Shown here: piece after piece, positions 35,413-44,430 of the stretch
Numbering within the stretch: position 1 is the stretch's first letter
How the letters are laid out: each line of letters begins with the position of its first letter
From: Clostridium chromiireducens
Lineage (GTDB): Bacteria; Bacillota; Clostridia; Clostridiales; Clostridiaceae
Assembly: GCF_002029255.1 (NCBI RefSeq)
Contig: NZ_MZGT01000024.1
Coordinates: 1 to 64,000, forward strand
DNA length: 64,000 nucleotides
Direction: 5' to 3'
Made by a program: the position numbers and the translations under genes
The notes under the pieces: model-generated
Database searches by the model: none
What the model saw: only the letters and a program-made list of their open reading frames with translations
What the model was told of the DNA's origin: nothing

Positions 35413-35886
35413 AGATTTCTAGATAATAGTGCATTAAATGATTTAGAAAGTATGGGGAGTCCACCATATAGAGATGTTATAAATTCTACATTAAAGCAGG
35501 AAAATATTATAAAGAAATACTCTCCATTTAAACATGATGTTAATGTGATAAATGATGTAATTAAAGGATCATTACTCTCACCTGAATCCAATGGATTAGA
35601 TGCAATAAAATATGCGTTTGGAAATAAGCTTTCAGCAGAAAAATTATGGGGAACAAATAATGAGTTCAATTTATTTAACGATGTAAGAAAATTAGATATC
35701 CCGGTTTATTTTTGTGCTGGAAGATATGATTATACTACCCCATCAGTTTTGGTAAGAAAATACTATGAGATATTAGAAGCTCCATATAAAGAATTTATTT
35801 GGTTTGAGAATTCAGCGCATTTTCCTCAGCATACCGAAAATGATAAGTTCTGCGATTTATTGTTGAATATTTCAAATAAGATATGA
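35413..35886 (+). pseudogene. C-terminal fragment of an alpha/beta-hydrolase
   Basis: The frame opens after a stop at 35410-35412 and encodes the cap and C-terminal part of an alpha/beta-hydrolase ('NDLESMGSPPYRDVINSTL', then 'LDIPVYFCAGRYDYTTPSVLVRKYYE' with the acidic residue and 'FENSAHFPQHTEN' with the catalytic His). The N-terminal half with the nucleophile Ser is absent, and no ribosome site precedes any start. It is a decayed remnant of a peptidase/esterase-like gene just after thrS; the intact hydrolase that follows is related only in fold. Confidence 0.75.
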
Positions 35887-35935
35887 AAAACAATTAACAA
35901 ATGTTATAGTTCAATTTTTATCAAAGGAGAACAAT

Positions 35936-36904
35936 ATGGATGGAGTTGAAAAAAGTATAAGTAAAAGAAAATTAAGAATAAAAAAAGTTATCATCTTTAT
36001 CATAATGATTCTCTTAATTGGAGCGGTCTGGCAGAGAATAATGGTTGAAAAAGAAACAAATATACTATCACCTCATGGAGAAGTATTTGATATTAACAAT
36101 CATAATATGTATATACATTCTACAGGAAGTGGTAGCAATACAGTTGTTTTTGTAGCAGGATCTGGAACACCAAGTTCGTTTACGGATTTTTATGGAATAC
36201 AAATGAAACTGCAGCCGTATGTAAGAACGATAAGTTTTGACAAGGCAGGATTTGGATGGAGTGAAAAAACTGATGTACCTAGAACAATCGATGTATTAAC
36301 TGAGGAGCTACATGAACTGCTTGAAAAATCAGGACAATCATCACCTTATATATTAGTGGGACATTCGTTGGCTTCTTTGGAAGTAATCAGCTTTGCACAA
36401 AAATACCCTGCTGAAGTTAAAGGAATTGTTTTGCTAGATGGAGGAAGTCCAGAATTTTATGCAAATGACTCTGAGATAAAATCATATATATTAAATCGAT
36501 TTAGTGCTGGATTAAGAGTAATAGGAATCGCAAGAGCACTTGGAAATTTAGGCATTAAACTCCCTTTGCTTGGTGAGAATTTACGTTATAATGCGCTGTC
36601 AGGTGATATAAAGAAGATAGATATAGCTATGTATTATAAATATCTGGGCAATACAAGCAATTTAGAATATATTAAAAATATAAATGAAAATGCTAGGGAA
36701 GTAGTGGAGAATGGGCATCTTTATAATATTCCATTAGTTATGATATCCTCCGATAGTGGAGAAAGTTGGGAAGAAACTCAGCAACAACTATTAAATTGGT
36801 CAAACTATAGTTCTCAGGAAACATTGCATAATTCTAGTCATTATATTCATTGGACTAATACTGATTATATAGTCGAAAAAATAAAGGGACTTATAGCTGA
36901 ATAA
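35936..36904 (+). CDS. Membrane-anchored alpha/beta-hydrolase
   Basis: 322 residues. A basic N terminus and hydrophobic helix (about 16-35) suggest a membrane anchor with the enzyme outside. The fold core includes 'VVFVAGSGTPSSF' near 71 (oxyanion region), 'SFDKAGFGWSEK' near 101, the nucleophile elbow 'LVGHSLASLE' near 142-151 (Ser146) and 'HNSSHYIHW' near 301 (catalytic His). Substrate unknown. Strong AAAGGAG site. An 18-bp hairpin at 37116-37154 ends the unit. Confidence 0.85.
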   Translation: MDGVEKSISKRKLRIKKVIIFIIMILLIGAVWQRIMVEKETNILSPHGEVFDINNHNMYIHSTGSGSNTVVFVAGSGTPSSFTDFYGIQMKLQPYVRTISFDKAGFGWSEKTDVPRTIDVLTEELHELLEKSGQSSPYILVGHSLASLEVISFAQKYPAEVKGIVLLDGGSPEFYANDSEIKSYILNRFSAGLRVIGIARALGNLGIKLPLLGENLRYNALSGDIKKIDIAMYYKYLGNTSNLEYIKNINENAREVVENGHLYNIPLVMISSDSGESWEETQQQLLNWSNYSSQETLHNSSHYIHWTNTDYIVEKIKGLIAE

Positions 36905-36960
36905 ATACAATTATCAGTTGTACAAGTAAGAGATGACTTCTCGTTATTTATATAATTGGA

Positions 36961-37075
36961 CATGTTGTAATGATTCTAATTAGGCTAATAATGTGAAGCT
37001 GAGATTGGGAACGGTAAATAAAGCTTGTTCTTTGAGAATTGAGTAGTATGATGTTTTAAAAATATGTTATAAGGA
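36961..37075 (+). repeat. Repeat copy A with rrn-spacer/boxA-like core
   Basis: Similar over about 115 bases to copy B at 38524-38645. Shared words include ATAATGTG, TGTTCTTTGA (37026-37035), TTGAGTA and TTTTAAAA-ATATG. TGTTCTTTGA matches the boxA antitermination signal of rRNA spacers in Firmicutes. Confidence 0.55.
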
Positions 37076-37115
37076 TTAATTTAAAGATAAATTATAATTT
37101 AGCGGATAGATTTAG

Positions 37116-37154
37116 AATAAAAAAATAGAACAACATTTGTTCTATTTTTTTATT
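37116..37154. terminator. 18-bp perfect hairpin between convergent genes
   Basis: Arms 37116-37133 and 37137-37154 with a three-base loop; A-run and T-run at the ends let it work on both strands. Confidence 0.85.
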
Positions 37155-37223
37155 TTCTTATATGATTATCCTATAATAGGTTTTATCTATATTCTATGAT
37201 TTTATCTCAGAACTTTATCAGCT

Positions 37224-37853
37224 TTATATCTTTTTTCTGCATTTTATCATTAAAAAGTTTACTGGAGGTTTATCTGGATTATCCTTATATATGTCATCAA
37301 TCTCTACAAAATCTACAAGACCATAATTTCCAAACTCTTTCTGTATTGACTTAGAATTATAGAAAAACAGTTTTACCCCATATGTTGTTTCATAATAATT
37401 TTCAGCAAGCTTCGTACCATTACCATACATTGGAGCTTTTTCTGAAACAGCCGTAAAAATCATATATCCACCTGGTTTTAAATGGTTATAGCAATCATTA
37501 ATAAACTTTTTTCTTTCATATTCATTTAACAAATGAATAAGTGCAAAGCTAACTACACCATCATAGAGTTTATTTTCAAAAGGCATATCTGATACTGATC
37601 CATGATAAATTTTATTATTAATTCCATTTTGCCTTGCTATATTAATTGCCGTTTGAGAAATTTCGATTCCTGTAACCTCCATGTTATTATCAATAAATGG
37701 TTTTACATTTCTTCCATATCCAATACCTGGTATTAAGATATCCTTTAGATTATTTTGAGCAAAGTAATCTGCTACTATAATTGCAGTGCTTGATGGCTCA
37801 AAGCCCCACATTGCTTGTTTTTCTGCAAAACTTTTTTCCCAGAATTCTGACAT
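37224..37853 (-). CDS. SAM-dependent methyltransferase (class I)
   Basis: 209 residues. Opens with 'FWEKSFAEKQAMWGFEPS', then the SAM-binding motif I 'DILIPGIGYGRNV' near 38, 'VTGIEISQTAI' near 60, 'GSVSDMPF' near 86 and 'YDGVVSFALIHLL' near 97. The opening resembles the tellurite/thiol methyltransferase-like (TehB) group; substrate unknown. It shares a 25-bp promoter element with the Rrf2 regulator gene just upstream on the same strand, so it is probably a target of that regulator. Confidence 0.82.
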   Translation of the reverse strand: MSEFWEKSFAEKQAMWGFEPSSTAIIVADYFAQNNLKDILIPGIGYGRNVKPFIDNNMEVTGIEISQTAINIARQNGINNKIYHGSVSDMPFENKLYDGVVSFALIHLLNEYERKKFINDCYNHLKPGGYMIFTAVSEKAPMYGNGTKLAENYYETTYGVKLFFYNSKSIQKEFGNYGLVDFVEIDDIYKDNPDKPPVNFLMIKCRKKI

Positions 37854-37958
37854 ATAAACATCTCCTTTATAATTTTATTATTAGTATAAATCATATTTTA
37901 GATTAAACATTAGTAATAAACTATTTATAATCAAAATATAAATACTTCAATCAAATAC

Positions 37959-37983
37959 ATTACAGAGTGTATTTATCTATAAT
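37959..37983 (-). promoter_or_regulatory. Shared promoter element, methyltransferase copy
   Basis: 24 of 25 bases match the element at 38429-38453. It includes TACAGAGTGTA, a near-palindrome, at about 105-130 bases upstream of the methyltransferase start. Confidence 0.55.
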
Positions 37984-38018
37984 TAAAGTATAAGAACACT
38001 TATGAAATTAAGGTGTTT

Positions 38019-38399
38019 TTATATAATTTCAAATAGTTTCTTATTTTTAAGATAAGTTTCCATCATATTCTCTGCTTCTTCCATTGCTTTTTGGATTTTG
38101 CATTCATGATTTTCATCCATTTCACACGTAAACATAGGGCTACTTCCTTCTGTTGCCCTAATTACATCTAAAAGTGAAATATCTTCTTTGCTTTTACGTA
38201 AAACATAACCACCATTTGCACCAGGAGTAGATTGAATTATATCAGCTTTTACTAACTGTGTTAGAATCTTTGACAAATAACTCGGCGCAATATTTAAATG
38301 GGTTGCCAAAGGCTGCAAACTTAAATTATCTCTTTTATCATACTTAATCATATATGCAACTATATGTAATGCATAATTAGTAGCTTTGGTATATTTCAT
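38019..38399 (-). CDS. Rrf2-family transcriptional regulator
   Basis: 126 residues. The winged helix is at 1-80 ('YTKATNYALHIVAYMI', 'LATHLNIAPSYLSKILTQLVKADIIQSTPGANGGYVL'). A single cysteine pair ('FTCEMDENHECKI', near 91 and 99) is in the region where IscR/NsrR bind clusters but has two, not three, cysteines, so cluster binding is doubtful. Rrf2 proteins sense FeS, NO, redox or cysteine metabolites. Its own promoter carries the palindromic element, suggesting autoregulation. Start after GGAGGA. Confidence 0.9.
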   Translation of the reverse strand: MKYTKATNYALHIVAYMIKYDKRDNLSLQPLATHLNIAPSYLSKILTQLVKADIIQSTPGANGGYVLRKSKEDISLLDVIRATEGSSPMFTCEMDENHECKIQKAMEEAENMMETYLKNKKLFEII

Positions 38400-38428
38400 A
38401 CTAATCCTCCATGTACTATTAATAAGAT

Positions 38429-38453
38429 ATTACAGACTGTATTTATCTATAAT
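38429..38453 (-). promoter_or_regulatory. Shared promoter element, Rrf2 copy, with operator palindrome
   Basis: Contains TACAGACTGTA, an 11-bp palindrome around one central base, just downstream of the -10. Nearly identical to 37959-37983. Confidence 0.6.
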
Positions 38454-38477
38454 ACACTTATTCATATTTTTAGTCAA
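38449..38477 (-). promoter_or_regulatory. Promoter of the Rrf2 gene
   Basis: Minus strand TTGACT (38472-38477), a 17-base spacer, TATTAT (38449-38454). Confidence 0.65.
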
Positions 38478-38523
38478 TACTTATTAGCGATAAGGAAATA
38501 TACTTCATATGATAATCTATTAA

Positions 38524-38645
38524 ACGTTGTTAAAATATACCAATTGATCTGATAATGTGCATGAAATGAAGATTTTGTGCAGTAAATTATAAAAATGTTC
38601 TTTGAAAGTTGAGTAATGTGATATTTTAAAATATGCTATAATTAA
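38524..38645 (+). repeat. Repeat copy B with rrn-spacer/boxA-like core
   Basis: Counterpart of copy A. TGTTCTTTGA lies at 38596-38605. A TATAAT hexamer near its end (about 38637) may serve as the -10 of the small gene that follows. Confidence 0.55.
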
Positions 38646-38688
38646 TTATGGTAGTAAAATATTAAACTAATATTATGGAGGAGTCATT

Positions 38689-39024
38689 ATGGCAAAGTAT
38701 GAAAAGACTATTAGCGGTCAATTTGAGAAAGTACTTTATCGTTTAGAAAATGATATTGCTGGTAGTGGAATAACTATGAATTTAGTGGATAAAAGCAACT
38801 ACACTTCTGGAGATACCAATGTAGCAGTTAGGGTATATGATAAATATTTTATGAGAAATGGCAATAGAGCAAGTCTAAGCCTAACGGTAGTAGGGAACGG
38901 TAGGGATATTTTTGTTTCTGCAATTGGTTCTGGAGGAGGACAAGGTATTCTTTTTAACTTCAGTCTCGGAGCTGAAAGTGATATGGTGGCTATAGTAGAA
39001 AAAAGTGTAGAACGAATGGTATAA
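38689..39024 (+). CDS. Small conserved protein (DUF6054-like), function unknown
   Basis: A 111-residue protein without signal or membrane segments. It reads as an alpha-beta fold: 'YEKTISGQFEKVLYRLENDI' helix, strands 'TNVAVRVYDKYF' and 'ASLSLTVVG', then a glycine-rich 'GSGGGQGILFNFSLGAE' loop and final helix. I believe it belongs to the DUF6054 group found in Clostridia but am not certain. Strong GGAGG site. It is a single gene next to repeat copy B. Confidence 0.6.
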   Translation: MAKYEKTISGQFEKVLYRLENDIAGSGITMNLVDKSNYTSGDTNVAVRVYDKYFMRNGNRASLSLTVVGNGRDIFVSAIGSGGGQGILFNFSLGAESDMVAIVEKSVERMV

Positions 39025-39151
39025 TACGTATTAAACAATTCAGTCACAATCTTCGTAGTAAAAATAAATAGCAGATTAGAATATTTAATAATAGACAGAG
39101 ATGGTATGTAAATACTTAGATACTAAAAATAAGTGATATATTGAGTAGTGT

Positions 39152-39210
39152 GTTTCAGTGGAATTTAGATGGTCATTATTATTGAATCAGCCATCTAAAT
39201 TCCTAGAAAC
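39152..39210. terminator. Strong hairpin between convergent genes
   Basis: GGAATTTAGATGG (39160-39172) pairs with CCATCTAAATTCC (39191-39203), plus GTTTC/GAAAC outside. No clear T-run on either strand, so its action as a terminator is uncertain. Confidence 0.5.
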
Positions 39211-39245
39211 AAGAATACAGTTATTTGTTTTGGTTAGTAACTAAT

Positions 39246-40001
39246 TTATTCAATTCCTATAACGTCATTCATGTCATATAAACCTGGATTAGTCACAGAA
39301 GCCATATATTCACATGCTTTTAGAGCACCAACTGCAAAAACTTCTCTTGAAATTGCTTTATGAGTTAATTCTATTACTTCACCAGTTCCGGCAAAAATAA
39401 CATCGTGGTCTCCAATGATACCGCCGCCTCTAACTGCATGTATACCAATTTCATTTTCTTCTCTTTTGGAATTTCCTTCTCTTCCATAGATATACTTTGT
39501 TGTATCTTCTATAGAGTTTTTTATGGAATCAGCAAGCATAATTGCAGTTCCACTTGGAGCATCCACTTTTTGATTATGATGCTTTTCTATTATTTCTATA
39601 TCATAGTTTCCATAGAGTAGAGGAGTTACTTTCTTTAAAAGAGAATTAATTAAATTAATACCAAAAGACATGTTGCCTGATCTAAATAGCTTAAGAGTAT
39701 TACTCTTTTCATCTATTAGGGCTAAATCTTCTTGTGTAAAACCAGTTGAACATATTACTAATGGTTTGTTAGTTTTTTCTGTTATTTCTAAAAGACTATG
39801 AAGAGCATCGGCTCTTGAAAAATCTAATAAAACATCATATTCGATGTTTAAATCTTGAACGCTTTCAAGAATAGGATACGGAGCATTAGTTTGGAATTTA
39901 TCAATTCCAGCAACTATCTCTAAGTTCTTAAATTTATCAGCGCACTCTGTAATCATCTTACCCATTTTACCTGAGCAACCATTTAATACTATTTTAATCA
40001 T
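39246..40001 (-). CDS. dapB: 4-hydroxy-tetrahydrodipicolinate reductase
   Basis: 251 residues with the N-terminal nucleotide-binding '[13 protein letters not shown]' motif, '[12 protein letters not shown]' near 80, 'NMSFGINL' near 109, and the catalytic '[20 protein letters not shown]' region near 138, which carries the His and Lys that bind substrate. It reduces hydroxytetrahydrodipicolinate with NAD(P)H, the third step from aspartate to diaminopimelate. Last gene of asd-dapA-dapB, nine bases after dapA; its AAGGTG site spans the dapA stop. Confidence 0.97.
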   Translation of the reverse strand: MIKIVLNGCSGKMGKMITECADKFKNLEIVAGIDKFQTNAPYPILESVQDLNIEYDVLLDFSRADALHSLLEITEKTNKPLVICSTGFTQEDLALIDEKSNTLKLFRSGNMSFGINLINSLLKKVTPLLYGNYDIEIIEKHHNQKVDAPSGTAIMLADSIKNSIEDTTKYIYGREGNSKREENEIGIHAVRGGGIIGDHDVIFAGTGEVIELTHKAISREVFAVGALKACEYMASVTNPGLYDMNDVIGIE

Positions 40002-40010
40002 CTTATCACC

Positions 40011-40889
40011 TTACATCAATTTATTATCTATCAAAGCAGCTTTTAGTATTTCTTCATTGTGATGTTCCATCTCACAAAGAGGAAGTCTTAAAGGACCAAC
40101 ATCTAGTCCTATAAGATTCATGGCTGTTTTAACTGGGATTGGATTTGGTTCTATAAACAAAGTATTAGCTAAAGATAAAGTATCTAATTGAATATCCAAA
40201 GCTTTTTTAAAATTACCATTTAAACAATTTAAAGCTATATCATGAACTTTTTTTGGCATTATATTAGCTAAAACAGATATCACTCCTATTCCACCAAGAG
40301 ACATTATTGGAATGATTTGATCATCATTCCCAGAATAAATATCTATGGTATCTCTGCATAATGCTTTCATTTGTGCAACTTGACTAATGTTTCCACTAGC
40401 TTCTTTTATTGCAACAACATTACTTAATTCAGCAAGTTTAACTAGAGTAGCTGGAGTAATATTAACTCCTGTCCTACTTGGTACATTGTATAGTACGATA
40501 GGAGTTTTCACTGCATCATTTATAGATTTAAAATGCTTTATTAAACCATTTTGAGATGTTTTATTATAATATGGAGTAATAACAAGAAGTCCTGAAACTC
40601 CAACACTTTCTGCATATTCGCTCATAGATATGGCAGAAGAAGTGTTATTCGATCCAGTACCTGCGATTACAGGTATCCTCTTATTTATTACATCAACTGT
40701 AAATTTAATAGTTTCTTTTTTCTCTTTTTCTGTCATTGTAGTTGCTTCACCTGTAGTACCACAAATTACAATAGCATCAGTTCCTTCTTGAACGTGCCAT
40801 TCTAATAGTGATCTTAGTTTTTCATAATTGACCCCATTTTCATCAAATGGGGTAACTATAGCTACAGCTGAGCCTTGAAATATTGACAT
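40011..40889 (-). CDS. dapA: 4-hydroxy-tetrahydrodipicolinate synthase
   Basis: 292 residues, TIM barrel of the DapA family: '[14 protein letters not shown]' near 44, '[11 protein letters not shown]' near 78, '[14 protein letters not shown]' near 107, the Tyr in '[13 protein letters not shown]' near 134 and the Schiff-base lysine in 'VAIKEASGN' near 162. It condenses aspartate semialdehyde with pyruvate. Strong GGAGG site. Between asd and dapB in one operon. Confidence 0.97.
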   Translation of the reverse strand: MSIFQGSAVAIVTPFDENGVNYEKLRSLLEWHVQEGTDAIVICGTTGEATTMTEKEKKETIKFTVDVINKRIPVIAGTGSNNTSSAISMSEYAESVGVSGLLVITPYYNKTSQNGLIKHFKSINDAVKTPIVLYNVPSRTGVNITPATLVKLAELSNVVAIKEASGNISQVAQMKALCRDTIDIYSGNDDQIIPIMSLGGIGVISVLANIMPKKVHDIALNCLNGNFKKALDIQLDTLSLANTLFIEPNPIPVKTAMNLIGLDVGPLRLPLCEMEHHNEEILKAALIDNKLM

Positions 40890-40918
40890 TTAGATTCCTC
40901 CAACTTAATTACTACAAA

Positions 40919-41911
40919 CTATTTGTTGTCTTTAATCATTATTTCTGCGATTTGAATAGCGTTAAGAGCTGCTCCTTTTCTTATGTTATCAGCAACAACC
41001 CATAAGTTTAATCCGTTATCTACACTGAAGTCTCTTCTGATTCTTCCAACGTAAACATCATCTTTACCAGACATTTCAAGAGCTGTTGGATATTTTAATT
41101 CCTTAACATTATCATATACAGTTACACCTTGAGTGTTTCCTAATAATTCAAAGATATCTTTTATATCAAATTCTGAATTAAGTTCAACATTGATACTTTC
41201 ACTGTGAGCATTAAGTACAGCAACTCTAGCAGTTGTCGCAGTTACTCTTAAATTTGGCTCATGAAGTATTTTTCTTGTTTCTTTAATCATTTTTTCTTCT
41301 TCTTTAGTATAGCCATCTTCTAAGAAAACATCTATATGAGGTAATACATTACCAGCTATTGGGTAAGGGAATTTCTTAGGTGCAATTCCTTTAACGCCAT
41401 CTTCTAAATCCTTGATACCTTGGACACCAGCACCAGATACAGCTTGATATGTAGAATAAACTATTCTCTTAATTCCGTATTTATCATTTAATGCTTTCAT
41501 TATAGGCATTGCTTGAATTGTTGAACAATTTGGATTTGCAATTATTCCTTTATGAAGCTTAATATCTTCTGGATTAACTTCAGGCACTACAAGTGGTACC
41601 TCAGGATCCATTCTCCAAGTACTACTATTATCAATTACTACAGCCCCATACTGTGCAAAAATAGGTGCAAATACTTTACTAGCCTCTCCACCTGCTGAAA
41701 ATAGTGCATAATCTATTTTTTTATTTTTTATATTCTTTTCACAAGTTTCTTCAACCACATAGTCCTTTCCTTTAAATGGTAAAGTAATTCCTTCTGATCT
41801 TTTTGATGCGAAAAGATATAAATTATTTACTGGAAAATTTCTTTCTTCTAAGATTTCTAAAAACTTTCTTCCTACATTTCCAGTAGCCCCAACTATTGCA
41901 ACATTATACAC
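40919..41911 (-). CDS. asd: Aspartate-semialdehyde dehydrogenase
   Basis: 330 residues. NADP-binding 'VAIVGATGNVGRKFLEIL' at the N terminus, 'IANPNCSTIQAM' near 126 with the catalytic Cys, 'STYQAVSGAG' near 154 and a His in 'HSESINVEL' near 236. It reduces aspartyl phosphate to the semialdehyde, the branch point for lysine, threonine and methionine. The start is GTG 41911, six bases after GGAGGG. First gene of asd-dapA-dapB. Confidence 0.97.
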   Translation of the reverse strand: MYNVAIVGATGNVGRKFLEILEERNFPVNNLYLFASKRSEGITLPFKGKDYVVEETCEKNIKNKKIDYALFSAGGEASKVFAPIFAQYGAVVIDNSSTWRMDPEVPLVVPEVNPEDIKLHKGIIANPNCSTIQAMPIMKALNDKYGIKRIVYSTYQAVSGAGVQGIKDLEDGVKGIAPKKFPYPIAGNVLPHIDVFLEDGYTKEEEKMIKETRKILHEPNLRVTATTARVAVLNAHSESINVELNSEFDIKDIFELLGNTQGVTVYDNVKELKYPTALEMSGKDDVYVGRIRRDFSVDNGLNLWVVADNIRKGAALNAIQIAEIMIKDNK

Positions 41912-42341
41912 AATAATCCCTCCTAAATTTATTTATAATAATTTTTATATATACAAATACTATAGTTAAATATTGAATAAATATCAAGTGAATGAGCAAA
42001 ATAAGTTGAAAAAAACTATTCAAAATTGAATAATATGCCACTAATTGGCAAAATGGGTGTCAATAGCACATGATTGTGCATATTTATACCATAAAATTGA
42101 ATAGTAATACCGAATCTGTAATTAAAAATAATTAAAATATAGAAATTTTAAAGGAAATCTTTTTATTAAGAATAGTACCAAAGCATAGGGAAATAATAAA
42201 TTAATATAGTTTGACTCTTAAAGTGAATTTTAAGTTAAGCTGATAAGTTTGAGTTAGTGAAGAGAAAATGTTATTTAAAACAAAAGATTAACTAAAAAGT
42301 TGTAGAAGCATAAAAATTACTAAGAATGGTAGGGATTGAAT
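41912..42341. other. Divergent intergenic region of asd and the spore protein
   Basis: No ORF. I looked for a lysine riboswitch before asd and found none. On the minus strand TTGACA (42058-42063) may be the asd -35, with a weak CATATT -10 at 19 bases. Two small palindromes lie there: TGCCA-N5-TGGCA (42036-42050) and GCACA/TGTGC near 42067. Confidence 0.4.
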
Positions 42342-42566
42342 ATGAGTAATAACAAATCTGTAAAAAAAATAATAAAAGCAAAAATTAAAGCTAATAAAGA
42401 GTTAACAGCAGATGAAAAGATGAGAGAAAAAATCAAATATGAAATAGCTGAGGAACTAGGATTAACTGATAAAGTTAAAAGTGAAGGATGGGGAGGTTTA
42501 TCCTCTGTGGAAACAGGAAGGATAGGTGGAATTATGGCCAAAAGAAAGAAAAAGAATACAAAATAA
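42342..42566 (+). CDS. SspF-like alpha/beta small acid-soluble spore protein
   Basis: 74 residues, lysine-rich. The core 'KYEIAEELGLTDKVKSEGWGGL' region (about 35-56) matches SspF-type spore proteins, where a GPR-protease site (E-I-A) is followed by 'LG..D.VK..GWG'. The C terminus 'ETGRIGGIMAKRKKK' keeps the GxxGG DNA-binding signature of alpha/beta SASPs. It should coat DNA in the spore and be degraded on germination. Likely under sporulation control (sigma-G), not visible here. ATG 42342 is chosen over a TTG two codons upstream. Confidence 0.8.
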   Translation: MSNNKSVKKIIKAKIKANKELTADEKMREKIKYEIAEELGLTDKVKSEGWGGLSSVETGRIGGIMAKRKKKNTK

Positions 42567-42614
42567 AACCTGGAAAGAGTGGCTAATTTGACTAAGTAAA
42601 TAATTACGATATAA

Positions 42615-42635
42615 TATACTAGATGAATTAGTATA
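42615..42635. promoter_or_regulatory. Inverted repeat upstream of methyltransferase-hslO
   Basis: TATACTA (42615-42621) and TAGTATA (42629-42635) with a seven-base spacer, 25 bases before the start codon. Confidence 0.35.
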
Positions 42636-42660
42636 CTTTATTAAGGGTGTGATAAATTAT

Positions 42661-43398
42661 ATGGCATATAAAGAGTTTGCAAATATATATGATGAATTAA
42701 TATATGAAGATATTAATTATGAAAAAGTTGCAGAAAAGATTATAGAATTGTGCAATGAAAATAATTTATATTTTGAAGACTATTTAGATTTAGCATGTGG
42801 AACAGGTAATGTTGCAATAAATGTAGCTAAATTCTTTAAGAATATATATGCAGTAGATTTATCAAATGATATGCTAAACATAGCTTTTGATAAATTTAAA
42901 CGAAATAAGATTAAAGCTAAAGTAATATGTCAGGATATGTGCGAGTTAAATTTAAATAAGAAATTTGATCTTATAACATCTGTTCTTGACAGCACAAATT
43001 ATATAACTGAAGATGAAGAGTTATTTAGCTACTTTTCTAATGTATATGAACATTTAAAAGATAATGGATTGTTTATTTTTGATGTTAATTCATATTATAA
43101 ATTATCTACAGTTCTTGGAAATAATATATATACATATAGTTCAGAAGAAATTTTTTATACATGGGAGAATTCTTTTGAAGAAGATATATTAAACATGTTT
43201 TTAACATTTTTTGTTAGGAATGAAACAGGTTTATATGAAAAATTCGAAGAAGAACATTTTGAAAGAGCATATACTGAACATTATATCGAGCAAATTTTGA
43301 AAGAGTGTAAATTTAAAGTCCTTTCTAAATTTGAAGGATACTCTAATAATGAAGTTAAAGAAAATAGTGAAAGAATACTTTATGTCTTAAGCAAATAA
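42661..43398 (+). CDS. SAM-dependent methyltransferase (class I)
   Basis: 245 residues. 'FANIYDELIYEDINYEKVAEKI' is the typical N-terminal cap of this group; motif I is 'YLDLACGTGNVAINVAK' near 41, then 'IYAVDLSNDMLNIA' near 60, 'CQDMCELNLNKKFDLITSVLDSTNYI' region near 87-110 and 'GLFIFDVNS' near 136. The substrate is unknown; small-molecule methylation is usual for this branch. ATG 42661 or a GTG four codons earlier could start it. Only 25 bases separate it from hslO, so they are probably co-transcribed. Confidence 0.82.
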   Translation: MAYKEFANIYDELIYEDINYEKVAEKIIELCNENNLYFEDYLDLACGTGNVAINVAKFFKNIYAVDLSNDMLNIAFDKFKRNKIKAKVICQDMCELNLNKKFDLITSVLDSTNYITEDEELFSYFSNVYEHLKDNGLFIFDVNSYYKLSTVLGNNIYTYSSEEIFYTWENSFEEDILNMFLTFFVRNETGLYEKFEEEHFERAYTEHYIEQILKECKFKVLSKFEGYSNNEVKENSERILYVLSK

Positions 43399-43423
43399 TA
43401 TATAAATAGGAGATGAAATAACA

Positions 43424-44308
43424 ATGCAAGATAAAATAGTTAGGGCAACTGCTAAAAATGGAATGGTTAGAATAATTGCAGGAATTACAACTGAATTGGT
43501 AAATGAGGGAAGTAAATTACATGAGTGTACACCGGTAGCTGCGGCCGCTTTTGGAAGAATGTTAACGGCTGGAGCACTAATGGGAACTACTCTGAAAAAT
43601 GATAAAGAGGTTATTACATTAAAAATAAATGGAAATGGTGAAGTGAATGGAATAACTGTTACAGGTCACAATGATGCATCTGTAAAAGGTTTTATAGGTA
43701 ATCCGTATATTGATAGACCTCTTAATGATAAAGGAAAATTGGACGTTGGAGGGGCTGTTGGAACTGATGGTCTTTTATATGTAATAAAAGATTTAGGTCT
43801 TAAGGATCCTTATATAGGACAAGTGCCAATACAAACAGGAGAAATTGCTGAGGATTTTGCATATTATTTTACTGTATCAGAACAAACACCATCTGCAGTA
43901 TCTCTTGGTGTATTAGTTGATAGGGATTTATCTATAAAAGCAGCAGGTGGATTTATTGTGCAGATGATGCCAGGAGCAGATGAACTTCTTGCAGACGTAA
44001 TTACATATAGATTAGAAGAAATTCCTCCAATAACTTCACTAATTAGTGAAGGAAAGTCTATTGAAGAAGTATTAGAATATATTTTTGAAGATATGGATCT
44101 AAAAATTTTAGATTCAATTAATCCAGAGTATAAATGCGATTGTTCAAAAGACAGAGTAGAAAAAGCATTAATTTCCATAGGAAAAGAAACCCTTCAAGAA
44201 ATATATGATGATAAAAAGACAGAAGAAATTGTTTGTAATTTCTGTAACACAAAATATGAATTCACCAATGAAGAAATAGGGGAATTATTAAATAATAGTA
44301 AAAAATAA
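43424..44308 (+). CDS. hslO: Redox-regulated chaperone Hsp33
   Basis: 294 residues with the Hsp33 core ('[15 protein letters not shown]' near 42, '[24 protein letters not shown]' region near 160-183) and the C-terminal zinc switch: 'CDCS' near 238 and 'CNFC' near 272. Oxidation of these four cysteines releases zinc, unfolds the linker and activates holdase activity under oxidative and heat stress. AGGAG ribosome site. Downstream of a methyltransferase, with a terminator after it. Confidence 0.96.
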   Translation: MQDKIVRATAKNGMVRIIAGITTELVNEGSKLHECTPVAAAAFGRMLTAGALMGTTLKNDKEVITLKINGNGEVNGITVTGHNDASVKGFIGNPYIDRPLNDKGKLDVGGAVGTDGLLYVIKDLGLKDPYIGQVPIQTGEIAEDFAYYFTVSEQTPSAVSLGVLVDRDLSIKAAGGFIVQMMPGADELLADVITYRLEEIPPITSLISEGKSIEEVLEYIFEDMDLKILDSINPEYKCDCSKDRVEKALISIGKETLQEIYDDKKTEEIVCNFCNTKYEFTNEEIGELLNNSKK

Positions 44309-44325
44309 AAAAATATAAACATATT

Positions 44326-44376
44326 AATAGGGAATAAGATTGTATGGTTCAAATGCTAACTTATTCCCTATTTTAA
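44326..44376 (+). terminator. hslO terminator
   Basis: AATAGGGAATAAG (44326-44338) pairs perfectly with CTTATTCCCTATT (44360-44372), followed by a short T-run. Confidence 0.75.
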
Positions 44377-44430
44377 TGTACATATTTATTTATGAATGTA
44401 TGTATAACGATTTCTAAGCAGGAGGCAACA

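Noticed and set aside
41912-42341. Lysine riboswitch before asd
   Set aside because: The predicted leader is too short and lacks the typical conserved purine-rich core.
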